From Streptomyces collinus (GTDB lineage Bacteria > Actinomycetota > Actinomycetes > Streptomycetales > Streptomycetaceae): a DNA stretch of 64,000 nucleotides. The stretch covers positions 7,440,001 through 7,504,000 of the forward strand of contig NZ_CP133771.1 in the NCBI RefSeq assembly GCF_031348265.1, written 5' to 3'. This document shows positions 15,971 through 24,347 of this stretch, piece after piece. Position 1 is the first letter of the stretch, and each line of letters begins with the position of its first letter. The notes below the pieces were generated by a model. It was not told the origin of the DNA, ran no database searches, and saw nothing but the letters and a program-made list of their open reading frames with translations. Both the position numbers and the translations under genes were made by a program.

Positions 15971-17686
15971 TCAGCGCCGGTACTCCCGCAGCTTGCGGTA
16001 CAGCGTCGCCCGGCCGATCCCCAGCGCGGCGGCCGCGCGTGCCTTGTTGCCGCCGTGGCGGCGCAGCGCCTCCAGGATCGCGGCGCGCTCGGCGTGCTCC
16101 ATCGGGCTGAGCGGGCGCGCGGCCGGCCCTTCGCGGACGGCGTCCGGCAGCTCCGCCCGGCGCACCGGCCCGGTCGCCCGCCGCCGCTCCGCCAGGGCCC
16201 GTACGACGTGGGCCAGCTCGGTGACGTTCCCGGGCCAGGGGTACAGCTGGAGCGCACGCAGGGCGTCCAGGGTCCAGGTCAGCGGCGGCTGCCCGGGCGT
16301 CGTGCGGGGTGCGAGGGCCGACAGGAGTTCCCGTATGTCCTCGGTGCGTTCGCGGAGGGGCGGCAGAGTGACCGAGCGGGCGGACATTTTGTCCAGCAGG
16401 CGCTCGAGGCAGGGGCCGACCGGTGCGCCGGGTGTGCAGGTGACCACCAGCCGGGTGTCCGGGTGCTGGTCGAGCAGGGAGTTGAGCGCCGCCACGCCGG
16501 GCTGTGCCAGGCGCTCGGCGTGACGGAGCAGGAGCGGGCGGCCGGGCTGCCACGCGGGCAGAGCCTGGCCGAGGCCGGGGTCCCGCGCCGCGTCGGCGGC
16601 CTGGACGGGGTCCGGGCCGAACAGCTCCCGCGCCAGCGCGGACTTGCCCGTGCCGCGCTCACCGGTGAGCAGCAGGGGCTCCTGGGAGCGGGCCAGTTCG
16701 ACGGCACGGCCGACGGCGTGCCGCCAGGAGACCGAGGAGCCGGTCAGTGCGACCGGCGGGGAGGAGGCCGGGGCCTGGGGCGCCGGATCGTCGAGCGGGT
16801 CCAGGGCGGCCACGATCCCGATGGTCCTGCCGTCCAGGCGGACCGGGGTGACATGTGCGGTGCACCCGGCTCCCTCCGGCAGCTCCGCGAAGCCCGTGAC
16901 GTCCGTGTCCCGGGCGTCGGCCGCCGTACGTTCCAGCACCGCGAGCACCTCGGGCGTCAGCAGACGCTGGGCCGCGTCGCTGACCAGCCGGTTGCGGCCG
17001 TCGAGGGCTGCCACGGCCCGGTTCTGTCCCCGTGCCGCCCGCACGTAGGCGTCCAGCAGCACCCGCTCGCCCCGCCCGGCCCGCGCCCGCAGCTCGGTCT
17101 CGACCGCGGCGACGGTCGCCTCGGCGAGCGCCCCTTGCGGATGCGGCCGGCCCGCGGCGGACAGCGGAGACGCGACCGTCAGTGTGCCCAGCACCTGCCC
17201 GCCCTCCGGGCCGAGCACCGGGACGCTGACCGCGGACACGTCCTGCCACCGGTCGAGGAAGTGCTCGGGCCCGTGCACCTCGGCCCGGCTCCGGACACGC
17301 AGGGCGAGGGCCGCGCTGTTGTTGCCGACCTCCTGCTCCGACAGCGCGGCCCACCCGCCCAACCCGGGCACGCTCCCCGCCGTCCACAGCACGCGCAGTC
17401 GTTCGTCGGTCAGGACGAGCAGCGACCCGTCCACGCCCAGCGCGGGGGCGACCCGGTCGAGCACCGGCCGGGCGGCGCCGAGCAGTACCGACTCCCCGGG
17501 GAGCGGCGGACCCGCCACCGGCTCCGTCAAGTCGTGCGGCACACCGAAGAACCGCGCCCGCCGCCACGCCGCGAGGACCTCCTCCGGCACGCCCGGGGGC
17601 AGCGGGCGTCCCGACAGGAACCGCTCGCGGGCGGCGCTCAGAGAGGGCCGGGCGGTGGCTGCGGGGGCAGGGTCTGTGGTGGTCAC
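15971..17686 (-). CDS. GAF/AAA+/Fis-type transcriptional regulator (AcoR-like, degenerate)
   Basis: The 571-residue protein has a GAF-like sensor at about 68-195, an AAA+ remnant at about 318-500 and a Fis-type helix-turn-helix at about 530-571 (GGNKARAAAALGIGRATLYR). Walker A is present (GERGTGKS, 342-349). Walker B reads GRPLLLRHAERL without the DE pair, and no GAFTGA sigma-54 loop is seen. That fits an organism without sigma-54: the protein probably controls an ordinary promoter. The start is GTG 17686, just after a GGTGG stretch. It is divergent from the hydroxyquinol genes and is the natural candidate for their control. A much longer open frame extends upstream on this strand, but it is antisense to those genes. 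Confidence 0.82.
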   Translation of the reverse strand: MTTTDPAPAATARPSLSAARERFLSGRPLPPGVPEEVLAAWRRARFFGVPHDLTEPVAGPPLPGESVLLGAARPVLDRVAPALGVDGSLLVLTDERLRVLWTAGSVPGLGGWAALSEQEVGNNSAALALRVRSRAEVHGPEHFLDRWQDVSAVSVPVLGPEGGQVLGTLTVASPLSAAGRPHPQGALAEATVAAVETELRARAGRGERVLLDAYVRAARGQNRAVAALDGRNRLVSDAAQRLLTPEVLAVLERTAADARDTDVTGFAELPEGAGCTAHVTPVRLDGRTIGIVAALDPLDDPAPQAPASSPPVALTGSSVSWRHAVGRAVELARSQEPLLLTGERGTGKSALARELFGPDPVQAADAARDPGLGQALPAWQPGRPLLLRHAERLAQPGVAALNSLLDQHPDTRLVVTCTPGAPVGPCLERLLDKMSARSVTLPPLRERTEDIRELLSALAPRTTPGQPPLTWTLDALRALQLYPWPGNVTELAHVVRALAERRRATGPVRRAELPDAVREGPAARPLSPMEHAERAAILEALRRHGGNKARAAAALGIGRATLYRKLREYRR

Positions 17687-17810
17687 GGCACGCACCACCG
17701 TAGCGGGTTCGGTTGAACGGGCAACAACTGCTGGGTCCGTTGATCGGCGAGGGCCGTCCGGTGCCGGGCTCGCGGCTGCCGACCGAGCGTGCCGCACCGG
17801 ATTCCCGTCA

Positions 17811-17978
17811 CGGGACGGCCCGCCGACGGTCTCGCGGGGAGACGGCCGGTCCGCAGCACGGGGTGTCTCGTGACGGGACGGCCCGCCCACCGGCGGTCTC
17901 GCAGGGAGATGGCCCGCCGCACGGGGTCTCTTGTGGCGGGACGGCCCGCCCCACCGGGTGTCTCGTAATGAGACACCC
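17811..17978 (+). repeat. three tandem 63-nt repeats in the divergent promoter region
   Basis: CGGGACGGCCCGCC recurs at 17811, 17874 and 17937, exactly 63 nt apart. Each copy also carries a CGGTCTCGC/GGGTGTCTCG element. The last copy ends in an intact palindrome, the earlier ones in degraded versions. The array fills most of the 366-nt gap between the regulator (start 17686) and the monooxygenase (start 18053); no gene lies there. Confidence 0.75.
17956..17978. promoter_or_regulatory. TGTCTC-N5-GAGACA palindrome upstream of the hydroxyquinol genes
   Basis: GGGTGTCTC (17956-17964), spacer GTAAT, and GAGACACCC (17970-17978) form a perfect inverted repeat 75 nt before the monooxygenase start. 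The same core occurs at 24212-24228. A 9-bp half site is a plausible dimer operator; the divergent Fis-type regulator is the first candidate to bind it. Confidence 0.6.
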
Positions 17979-18052
17979 GCGGTCCGCCGGAGCACGCCAT
18001 GATCACGGACGTCCGACCTCCATGCCGCCCGAACCCCTCCGCAGGAGCGCCC

Positions 18053-19825
18053 GTGTCCACCGTCGTCGAGACCGACGTCCTGATCGTGGGCAGCGGCCCG
18101 GCCGGTGCCTCGGCCGCGCTCGCCCTGAGCACCTACGGCGTCCCCAACATCGTGGTGACCCGCTACGCGAGACTCGCCGACACCCCCCGCGCGCACATCA
18201 CCAACCAGCGCACCATGGAGGTGCTGCGCGACCTCGGCGTGGAGCAGGAGGTCGTTGCCCAGGCCACACCGCAGCACCTGATGGGCAACACGACGTTCTG
18301 CACCAGCCTGGCGGGCGAGGAACTGGGCCGGGTGCGCTCCTGGGGCAACGAACCGCTCGTGCAGGCCGAGCACGAACTCGCCAGCCCCACCCGCATGTGC
18401 GACATGCCGCAGCACCTCATGGAACCGGTCCTCGTCAACGCCGCCGTCGCCCGCGGCACCCGGCTCCGCTTCCAGAACGAGTACCTGTCCCACACCCAGG
18501 ACGCCGACGGCGTCACGGCCACCGTCCGCGACCGGCTGCGCGGGGACACCTACGAGATCCGCGCCAAGTACCTGATCGGCGCCGACGGCGGACGGTCGAG
18601 GGTCGCCGCGGACGCCAGGCTGCCGATGGGCGGTCAGATGGGCGTGGCGGGCAGCATCAACATCGTCTTCGAGGCGGACCTGAGCAAGTACACCGCCCAC
18701 CGCCCGTCCACGCTCTACTGGGTCCTCGCCCCGGGCGCGACGGTCGGCGGCATCGGCGCGGGGCTGGTGCGCTGCGTACGGCCCTGGAACGAGTGGCTGA
18801 TCGTCTGGGGTTACGACGTGAACGCCGGCGCGCCCGACCTGACCACCGAGTACGCCGAGTCGGTCGTCCGGCAGCTCGTCGGCGACGACGACATCCCCGT
18901 GACCGTCAGGTCGTCCTCGGCGTGGACGGTCAACGAGATGTACGCGGAGTCGTACGCGAACGGCCGCGTCTTCTGCGCCGGCGACGCCGTGCACCGGCAT
19001 CCGCCGTCCAACGGCCTCGGCTCCAACACCTCGATCCAGGACGCCTACAACCTCGCCTGGAAGCTCAAACTGGTCCTCGACGGCACCGCCCACCCGAAGC
19101 TGCTCGACAGCTACACCGCCGAGCGCGCCCACGTCGGCCGGCAGATCGTCACCCGCGCCAACCGGTCCATCCGGGAGACCGCCCCGGTCTTCGAGGCCCT
19201 CGACGGACTCTCCCCGCAGACCCCCGAGCAGCTGTGGGCCAACATCGCCGCCCGCAAGGACGCCACCGAGGCCGCCGAGAAGCAGCGGGCGAAGCTGCGC
19301 GAGGCGATCGCCTACAAGGTCTACGAGTTCAACGCGCACGGCGTCGACCTCAACCAGCGTTACCCCGCCGACGGTTCTGCCGCGATCGTCCCGGACGGCA
19401 CGCCCGACCCTGGCTTCGCCCGCGACCCCGAGCTGTACCACCAGCCGTCCTCCCGGCCCGGCGCCCGGCTCCCGCACGCCTGGATCACCTCCGGCACCCG
19501 CACGCTCTCCACCCTCGACACGATCGGCCGGGGCCGCTTCACCCTGCTGACCGGCATCGGGGGAGAGGCCTGGGTGCGGGCGGCCGAGGGGCAGGAGGTG
19601 GAGATAACCGCGGTGGTGATCGGCCCCGGGCAGCAGTACGAGGACCCGTACGGCGACTGGGCGCGGCTGCGGGAGATCCCGGACGCGGGCGCCCTCCTCG
19701 TACGCCCGGACGGGTTCGTCGCCTTCCGGCACGCCGGCGCAGGTCCGGAAGCCGGGAAACTGCTCGCGGAGGACGCGGGGAAACTGCTCGCGGACGCGCT
19801 GCGGCGCATCCTCGGGCATGCCTGA
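18053..19825 (+). CDS. FAD-dependent aromatic monooxygenase (resorcinol/phenol hydroxylase type)
   Basis: The 590-residue class A flavoprotein monooxygenase shows all three family motifs: GxGxxG in VLIVGSGPAGASAALAL at the N-terminus, the DG motif in YLIGADGGRSRV, and the GD motif in VFCAGDAVHRHPPSNGLGSN. The C-terminal 150 residues form the thioredoxin-like domain of the PheA/TfdB branch. GTG at 18053 is chosen because AGGAG lies 5 nt upstream; a reading from 17999 would lack a site. With the next two genes it would hydroxylate a resorcinol- or hydroquinone-like substrate to hydroxyquinol. The exact substrate is inference. Confidence 0.85.
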   Translation: MSTVVETDVLIVGSGPAGASAALALSTYGVPNIVVTRYARLADTPRAHITNQRTMEVLRDLGVEQEVVAQATPQHLMGNTTFCTSLAGEELGRVRSWGNEPLVQAEHELASPTRMCDMPQHLMEPVLVNAAVARGTRLRFQNEYLSHTQDADGVTATVRDRLRGDTYEIRAKYLIGADGGRSRVAADARLPMGGQMGVAGSINIVFEADLSKYTAHRPSTLYWVLAPGATVGGIGAGLVRCVRPWNEWLIVWGYDVNAGAPDLTTEYAESVVRQLVGDDDIPVTVRSSSAWTVNEMYAESYANGRVFCAGDAVHRHPPSNGLGSNTSIQDAYNLAWKLKLVLDGTAHPKLLDSYTAERAHVGRQIVTRANRSIRETAPVFEALDGLSPQTPEQLWANIAARKDATEAAEKQRAKLREAIAYKVYEFNAHGVDLNQRYPADGSAAIVPDGTPDPGFARDPELYHQPSSRPGARLPHAWITSGTRTLSTLDTIGRGRFTLLTGIGGEAWVRAAEGQEVEITAVVIGPGQQYEDPYGDWARLREIPDAGALLVRPDGFVAFRHAGAGPEAGKLLAEDAGKLLADALRRILGHA

Positions 19826-19835
19826 ACGCGCCATC

Positions 19836-19910
19836 ATGGAAGCTGCGGGGGAGCTGGAAGCAACGGAAGAGCCGGAAGAAGCGGACGTCGACGACGAGGA
19901 GCCGGGATGA
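19836..19910 (+). CDS. possible 24-residue acidic peptide coupled to the dioxygenase
   Basis: An in-frame ATG at 19836 gives 24 residues, 11 of them Glu or Asp (ending DVDDEEPG), with the TGA overlapping the dioxygenase start as ATGA. It could be a coupling leader or simply the purine-rich ribosome-binding stretch read by chance: GACGAGGAG inside it is the dioxygenase's site. No clear ribosome binding site precedes its own ATG. Confidence 0.3.
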   Translation: MEAAGELEATEEPEEADVDDEEPG

Positions 19911-20776
19911 CCACCGACGCGACCGGAGCCGGCATCACCGGGCAGGTCCTCGCCAGCCTGCGCGGGACCGCGGACCCGAGGCTGGGCGAGCTGCTCACCG
20001 GCCTCGTCCGCCATCTGCACGACTTCGCACGCGAGACCCGTCTCACCCAGGAGGAATGGAATCGGGCGATCGCCTTCCTGACGGCGACCGGCCAGGCCTG
20101 CACCGACACCCGGCAGGAGTTCATCCTGCTGTCGGACGTCCTGGGCCTGTCCATGCTGGTGGAGACTCTGAACGGCGACCGCGCGGCCGGGGCGACCGAG
20201 TCGACCGTGCTGGGCCCCTTCCACCTGACCGAGTCGCCGGTCCGCGCGCTCGGCGACGACATCGACCTGGTGGGCGGCGGCGAGAGGTGCGTGGTCAGCG
20301 GCCGGGTGCGGTCCGCCGACGGCACGCCACTGCCCGGCGCCGTCGTCGACGTCTGGCAGGCCGACGACAAGGGCTACTACGACGTCCAGCAGCCCGGCGT
20401 CCAGCCCGCGGGCAACGGACGCGGGCTGTTCACCGCCGACGCCGAGGGCCGCTTCTGGTTCCGCACCTGCGTCCCGGCGGCGTATCCGATCCCGACCGAC
20501 GGCCCCGTGGGCGGGCTGCTGCGCGCGACCGGACGGCACCCCTACCGCCCCGCGCACATCCACTTCATCGCCACGGCCGAGAGCCACACGCCGGTCACCA
20601 CGCACCTCTTCGTGGCCGGCGGCGACTACCTCGACTCCGACGCGGTGTTCGCCGTGAAGCGGAGTCTGGTCCGGGACTTCGCGGAGACGGACGACCCTGC
20701 GCTGGCCCGGGAGTTCGGCGTGCCGAACCCCTTCCGGCACGCCCGCTTCGACCTCGTCCTGGAGCGGGCCGCATGA
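19907..20776 (+). CDS. intradiol dioxygenase, hydroxyquinol 1,2-dioxygenase type
   Basis: The product is 289 residues, the usual length. The N-terminal helical linker domain (to about residue 100) is followed by the catalytic beta-sandwich. Non-haem Fe(III) ligands are visible: Tyr158 (GYYDVQ), Tyr193 (AAYPIP), His217 and His219 (RPAHIHF). LGPFHLTESPVRALGDDI is characteristic of hydroxyquinol enzymes rather than catechol 1,2-dioxygenases. Expected reaction: hydroxyquinol to maleylacetate. The stop overlaps the maleylacetate reductase start (ATGA), so the two are coupled, and that next gene confirms the pathway. Confidence 0.9.
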   Translation: MTTDATGAGITGQVLASLRGTADPRLGELLTGLVRHLHDFARETRLTQEEWNRAIAFLTATGQACTDTRQEFILLSDVLGLSMLVETLNGDRAAGATESTVLGPFHLTESPVRALGDDIDLVGGGERCVVSGRVRSADGTPLPGAVVDVWQADDKGYYDVQQPGVQPAGNGRGLFTADAEGRFWFRTCVPAAYPIPTDGPVGGLLRATGRHPYRPAHIHFIATAESHTPVTTHLFVAGGDYLDSDAVFAVKRSLVRDFAETDDPALAREFGVPNPFRHARFDLVLERAA

Positions 20777-21876
20777 CGTTCCAGGAAGAGTTCACGTACG
20801 AGACCCGGCCCGTGCGGGTCGTCTTCCGGCCCGGCGCGGCCGTCACGGCGACCCCGGACGAGGCGGCACGCCTGGGCCTGAGGCGGATGCTCGTGGTGTG
20901 CGGCAGCCGGGGCGAGTCCGTCGCACGGACGGTGGCGGACGCCCTCGGCGACAGGTGTGCCGGGCTGCACCCCGAGGCGCGGATGCACGTGCCCGTCGAG
21001 GACGCCGACCGGGCCGTCGCCGCTGTCCGGGCGGCCGGCGCGGACGGCTGCGTCGCGGTGGGCGGCGGCTCCGCCATCGGGCTCGGCAAGGCGATCGCCC
21101 TGCGCACCGGACTGCCGCTCATCGCCGTGCCGTCGACGTACTCGGGCTCCGAGATGACCCCGGTGTGGGGCCTGACCGAGCACGGTGCCAAACGCACCGG
21201 CCGCGACCCGGTCGTCCAGCCCCGCAGCGTCGTCTACGACCCCCGCCTCACCCTCTCTCTGCCCCTCTCCCTGACCGTCACCAGCGGGATCAACGCGCTC
21301 GCGCACGCCGTCGAGGCGCTGTACGCCCCGGACGTCTCCCCGCTGGTCTCGGTCATGGCGGAGGAGGGCGTCCGGGCGATGACGGAGGCGCTGCCGCGGC
21401 TGGCCGCCGACCCGGAGGACCTCGACGCGCGCGGCCGGGCCCTGTACGCGGCGTGGCTGTGCGGCGCGTGCCTCGGCACGACCACGATGGGGCTGCACCA
21501 CAAGCTGTGCCACGTCCTCGGCGGCACCTACGGCCTGCCCCACGCCGAGACCCACACCGTCGTCCTGCCCCACGCCCTCGCCCACAACGCCCCCGCCGCA
21601 CCGCAGGCGTTGACCGTACTGAGCCGCGCCCTCGGCGGCACCGACGACGTGCCCCGCGCCCTGTGGGAGCTGGCCGGCCGCCTCGGCGCCCCACGCTCTC
21701 TCGCCGAACTGGGCCTCGCGGAAGCGGACGTGGCCCCGGCGGCGGCCCGGGCCGCGGGCGAGCCGTATGCCAACCCGCGGGAGGTGACGGCGGAAGGGGT
21801 ACGGGGCGTGTTGCTGGCGGCGTACGAAGGGGGCCCGCCGGAGCACGCCGAGGGGAGCACCCCTCAGAGGTCCTGA
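20773..21876 (+). CDS. maleylacetate reductase (iron-containing alcohol dehydrogenase family)
   Basis: The 367-residue Fe-ADH family protein is typical of maleylacetate reductases. GGGSAIGLGKAIA is the nucleotide loop, and PSTYSGSEMTPVWG and HHKLCHVLGGTYGLPHAETH are the conserved substrate/metal-region motifs. It reduces maleylacetate to 3-oxoadipate with NAD(P)H, feeding the beta-ketoadipate pathway. It overlaps the dioxygenase by 4 nt and ends the operon. No regulator or 3-oxoadipate CoA-transferase follows. The C-terminal tail ends in low-complexity PPEHAEGSTPQRS. Confidence 0.9.
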   Translation: MTFQEEFTYETRPVRVVFRPGAAVTATPDEAARLGLRRMLVVCGSRGESVARTVADALGDRCAGLHPEARMHVPVEDADRAVAAVRAAGADGCVAVGGGSAIGLGKAIALRTGLPLIAVPSTYSGSEMTPVWGLTEHGAKRTGRDPVVQPRSVVYDPRLTLSLPLSLTVTSGINALAHAVEALYAPDVSPLVSVMAEEGVRAMTEALPRLAADPEDLDARGRALYAAWLCGACLGTTTMGLHHKLCHVLGGTYGLPHAETHTVVLPHALAHNAPAAPQALTVLSRALGGTDDVPRALWELAGRLGAPRSLAELGLAEADVAPAAARAAGEPYANPREVTAEGVRGVLLAAYEGGPPEHAEGSTPQRS

Positions 21877-22121
21877 CAGAAGTTGTTGATCACGTGATCG
21901 TCGGCTTGAGAGGGGGCGGGGTGGACCGCGATCGGCTGCGCCCTGCCAGGCAACCCCGTGACCGCCGGAACCGTCTGTCTGGTTCCTTGCCATCGCCCGC
22001 CCGAACTGCCGCGCGCCGGCGCTCGTATGACCCGCGGGGATGCAGGCTTCTCGTGGCACAGACCAGCGATCGCGCACGCCAGTCACGAGCAAACTGCCGC
22101 ATCACAGCGGCGTGATGGTCG

Positions 22122-22931
22122 TCAGTACGCCCCGAAGGACCAGAAGACGCCTACCTCTTCCTCGTTCACCGCGATCAAGCCCAGGTCTTCGAATATGTCG
22201 AGGCCGGCGATGTACTCGCCGGTGTGGAAGCAGTGGGATGTGGTGCCCTGGAGGCCCGACGCGAGAAAGTCTGGGGCCGTGTCGGATGCGGCGGCCGTCG
22301 CGTTGGTCCAGTAGCTCACACCGGGCCGGTACCGGTCGAGCAGGCACCGAGCGTCCGCCAGCAGGGTCTCCCGGTCCGGGCGGGAGCGGACGGGGGCCGG
22401 CTCCGCCTGCCATTCCTCCGCCATGACGGCCAGTGCTGTCACCGCCGACTCTGCCTCCAGGGGGTACAGGTGGGCTCGCAAATCCGCCGGGCCCAGCGGG
22501 GCGAAAGGGTAGGCGGGCAATGTCCGGCGCGCGGGGTTGGCGCGGTCCCAGTCCAGCCGGACCCAGCCGCGGGGATCGGCGACCGTCCGGTGCAGCACGG
22601 CGTGGACGTCGTGCGACCAGTCCTCGTGCCTTCGAGGGCCGGTGGCCACGAAGGTGTACGTGTCGTCCAGCAGCCGCAGCGCCGCCGCGTTCCAGGGACT
22701 GCGACGGGAACGGAACTCCGCAAGCAGGCTGCCGACTTCACGGGAGAAGGCGTCCTTCGGCTCACGCGGCATGCTCCGGAGCCGGTCGAGGGCCCAATGG
22801 ACGAGCTCCCCTTCTTCCGCCGCGAGGCCGAACAACGGCTCCGGCGAAAGCGCGTCGCCCGTCGCGTCCCACAGCGCCTCCAGATGGGCGTCCAGCAGGT
22901 CCAGGGCCCGCCGATCGGAAGATGCAGACAT
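22122..22931 (-). CDS. orphan immunity-like protein, paralogue of the gene at 33263
   Basis: The product is 269 residues. Residues from about 110 on match the protein at 33263-33835 in order: TGPRRHEDW, ADPRGW, AYPF (TYPF in the paralogue), then a matching C-terminus (DLGLIAVNEEEVGVFWSFGAY here, CGLIVVSGTEVGMFWNFSDY there). The 33263 gene directly follows a contact-dependent toxin gene, so this one is best read as a stray immunity relative; no toxin gene neighbours it. The N-terminal 110 residues (MSASSDRRALDLLDAHLEALW) are extra. ATG at 22931 follows GGCGGG; the open frame continues upstream but is Arg-rich and unlikely coding. Confidence 0.65.
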   Translation of the reverse strand: MSASSDRRALDLLDAHLEALWDATGDALSPEPLFGLAAEEGELVHWALDRLRSMPREPKDAFSREVGSLLAEFRSRRSPWNAAALRLLDDTYTFVATGPRRHEDWSHDVHAVLHRTVADPRGWVRLDWDRANPARRTLPAYPFAPLGPADLRAHLYPLEAESAVTALAVMAEEWQAEPAPVRSRPDRETLLADARCLLDRYRPGVSYWTNATAAASDTAPDFLASGLQGTTSHCFHTGEYIAGLDIFEDLGLIAVNEEEVGVFWSFGAY

Positions 22932-23367
22932 CCCGCCACTGTAAGGGCCCTTCACCATGGTCGGACCATCGGAAGCTCGTGAGGGCTCAGCCGCTCGCTG
23001 AGGGCTGCCATCGCCTCGACGGCACTGTGAACGGGGTCGGCGAGATGCACCGCGGCAGCGCCGTGCTCGTCGGCGATGCGACCCACTGCCGGAGCAATGA
23101 CGGCTTGCCCACACCGGCGATGCCGTGCCCAGGGCTGAGGACCGGCAGTCGTCCGCCTCGGGATTCCGGCCGGGACTGGACTAGAAGATGCTGATCTCGT
23201 GGCGTCTTCCGACGAAGCCGCTTCGTCGGTCACGACGGACCAAGTCCTGCCGCGTGAGCCGTCGTTCCGCCAATTTCCCCACCCCCTGCGGATCACTATG
23301 GGAAGCCGGAGGCACTCCTCCGGACTCGGGGACAGAAGATGACCGCAAGCCTTCCTAGGGTCGCGGC
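22932..23367. other. 436-nt gap with a possible gene remnant
   Basis: On the minus strand, bases about 22952-23085 read with strongly biased third positions and end HELPMVRPW before a stop (RIADEHGAAAVHLADPVH further up). This looks like the C-terminal scrap of a lost gene that I do not recognise. There is no start site for it. The rest shows nothing except the presumed promoter of the 23368 gene. Confidence 0.35.
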
Positions 23368-24210
23368 ATGACCCAGACGCAGAGAATTCTTGTCACCGGC
23401 GCCACCGGAACCGTGGGCCGTCAGGTCGTCGCCGAGCTGCTCGACCGGGGCCACGAGGTGCGTGCCCTCACGCGTGACGCCGCGAAGGCCTCCTTCCCGG
23501 CCGGTGTCGAGGTCGTCGAGGGCGACCTCACCGAGCCGGACGGCCTGGCCACGGCCCTGGAGGGGGTCACCGGCCTCCATCTGATCACCTTCGGCGGTGC
23601 CGCGTTCATCCCGCTGGAGACCGGTCCCCGGCTCCTGGAGCTCGCCCGCTCCGCCGGGGTCCGCCGCGTCACCGTGCTCCACGGCGGCGGCCCCACCCCG
23701 TTGGAGGACGCGGTGCGCGCCGACGACGGCGTGGACTGGACCGTGCTCATGCCGGTCGAGTTCATGGCCAACGCCCTGGAGTGGGCCGACGGGATCGTGG
23801 CAACCGGCGAGGTGCGGGAGCCGTTCGTCGACCGGCTGAGCGCCATGGTCCATGAGGGCGACATCGGCGCCGTCGCCGCGGTCGCGCTCACGCAGGACGG
23901 GCACGGCCGCCAGGAGTACGTGATCACCGGCCCCGAGGTGCTGACCGTCGGCGACAAGGTGAAGACGATCGCCACAGCCGTCGGCCGGGAGATCACCCTG
24001 ATCGAGCTGACGGAGGAGCAGGCCGTCGCGCAGTGGCAGGCGGAGGGGCTCGCGGAGGACGTCATCGGCTTCTTGCTCATGGCGTACGGGAACACACCCG
24101 AGGTGGGCCGTACGGTCTCCGGCAGCGTCGAGAAGGTCACCGGCCGCCCCGCGCGCACCTTCGCCCAGTGGGCCGCCGACCACGCGGACGCCTTCCGGGG
24201 GCAGTCCTGA
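23368..24210 (+). CDS. NAD(P)-binding NmrA/SDR-family protein
   Basis: The 280-residue atypical short-chain dehydrogenase opens with ILVTGATGTVGRQVVAELL, the NAD(P) loop GATGTVG. RALTRD at about residue 35 is the NADP-preferring Arg strand. GVRRVTVLHGGG and the Pro-containing LMPVEFMANALEW helix are typical of the NmrA/quinone oxidoreductase-like subgroup. There is no YxxxK catalytic pair, as expected for this group, so it may act as an NADPH sensor or quinone reductase. The palindrome described at 24212 starts 2 nt after its stop. Confidence 0.8.
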   Translation: MTQTQRILVTGATGTVGRQVVAELLDRGHEVRALTRDAAKASFPAGVEVVEGDLTEPDGLATALEGVTGLHLITFGGAAFIPLETGPRLLELARSAGVRRVTVLHGGGPTPLEDAVRADDGVDWTVLMPVEFMANALEWADGIVATGEVREPFVDRLSAMVHEGDIGAVAAVALTQDGHGRQEYVITGPEVLTVGDKVKTIATAVGREITLIELTEEQAVAQWQAEGLAEDVIGFLLMAYGNTPEVGRTVSGSVEKVTGRPARTFAQWAADHADAFRGQS

Positions 24211-24211
24211 C

Positions 24212-24228
24212 TGTCTCGTATTGAGACA
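24212..24228. promoter_or_regulatory. second TGTCTC-N5-GAGACA palindrome, upstream of the YceI gene
   Basis: TGTCTC (24212-24217), spacer GTATT, and GAGACA (24223-24228) share the core of the site at 17956-17978 (only one spacer base differs). It lies 119 nt before the YceI gene and just after the stop of the 23368 gene. Confidence 0.55.
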
Positions 24229-24347
24229 CCCGTACCGGAGCCCGGTCCGTCAAGATCGACAAGGGGGTGTGACCGCAGCAAGGTGCGGCCGTCGGCGTGC
24301 GCTGAATCGCCGCCGGCCGGCCGCACACCCGAAGAAAGGTGACCACC

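Noticed and set aside
17811..17978. CRISPR-like regular repeats
   Set aside because: There are only three imperfect copies, the whole 63-nt unit is repeated rather than separated by unique spacers, and no cas genes are in the window.
15971..20740. A 1589-codon open frame on the minus strand
   Set aside because: Only the part up to 17686 reads as a regulator; the rest is Val/Gly/Arg-rich and exactly antisense to the hydroxyquinol genes, a usual effect of high GC.
17713..21876. A 1387-codon open frame on the plus strand covering the hydroxyquinol genes
   Set aside because: Its first 1000 residues are an Arg/Pro-rich out-of-frame reading; only the end coincides with the true maleylacetate reductase frame.
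21877..22121. Insertion sequence end around the GATCACGTGATC palindrome (21888-21899)
   Set aside because: No transposase frame, no matching inverted end and no target duplication seen.
22433..23194. Plus-strand open frame opposite the orphan immunity gene
   Set aside because: Arg/Pro/Gly-rich antisense reading; the minus strand carries motifs shared with the 33263 protein.
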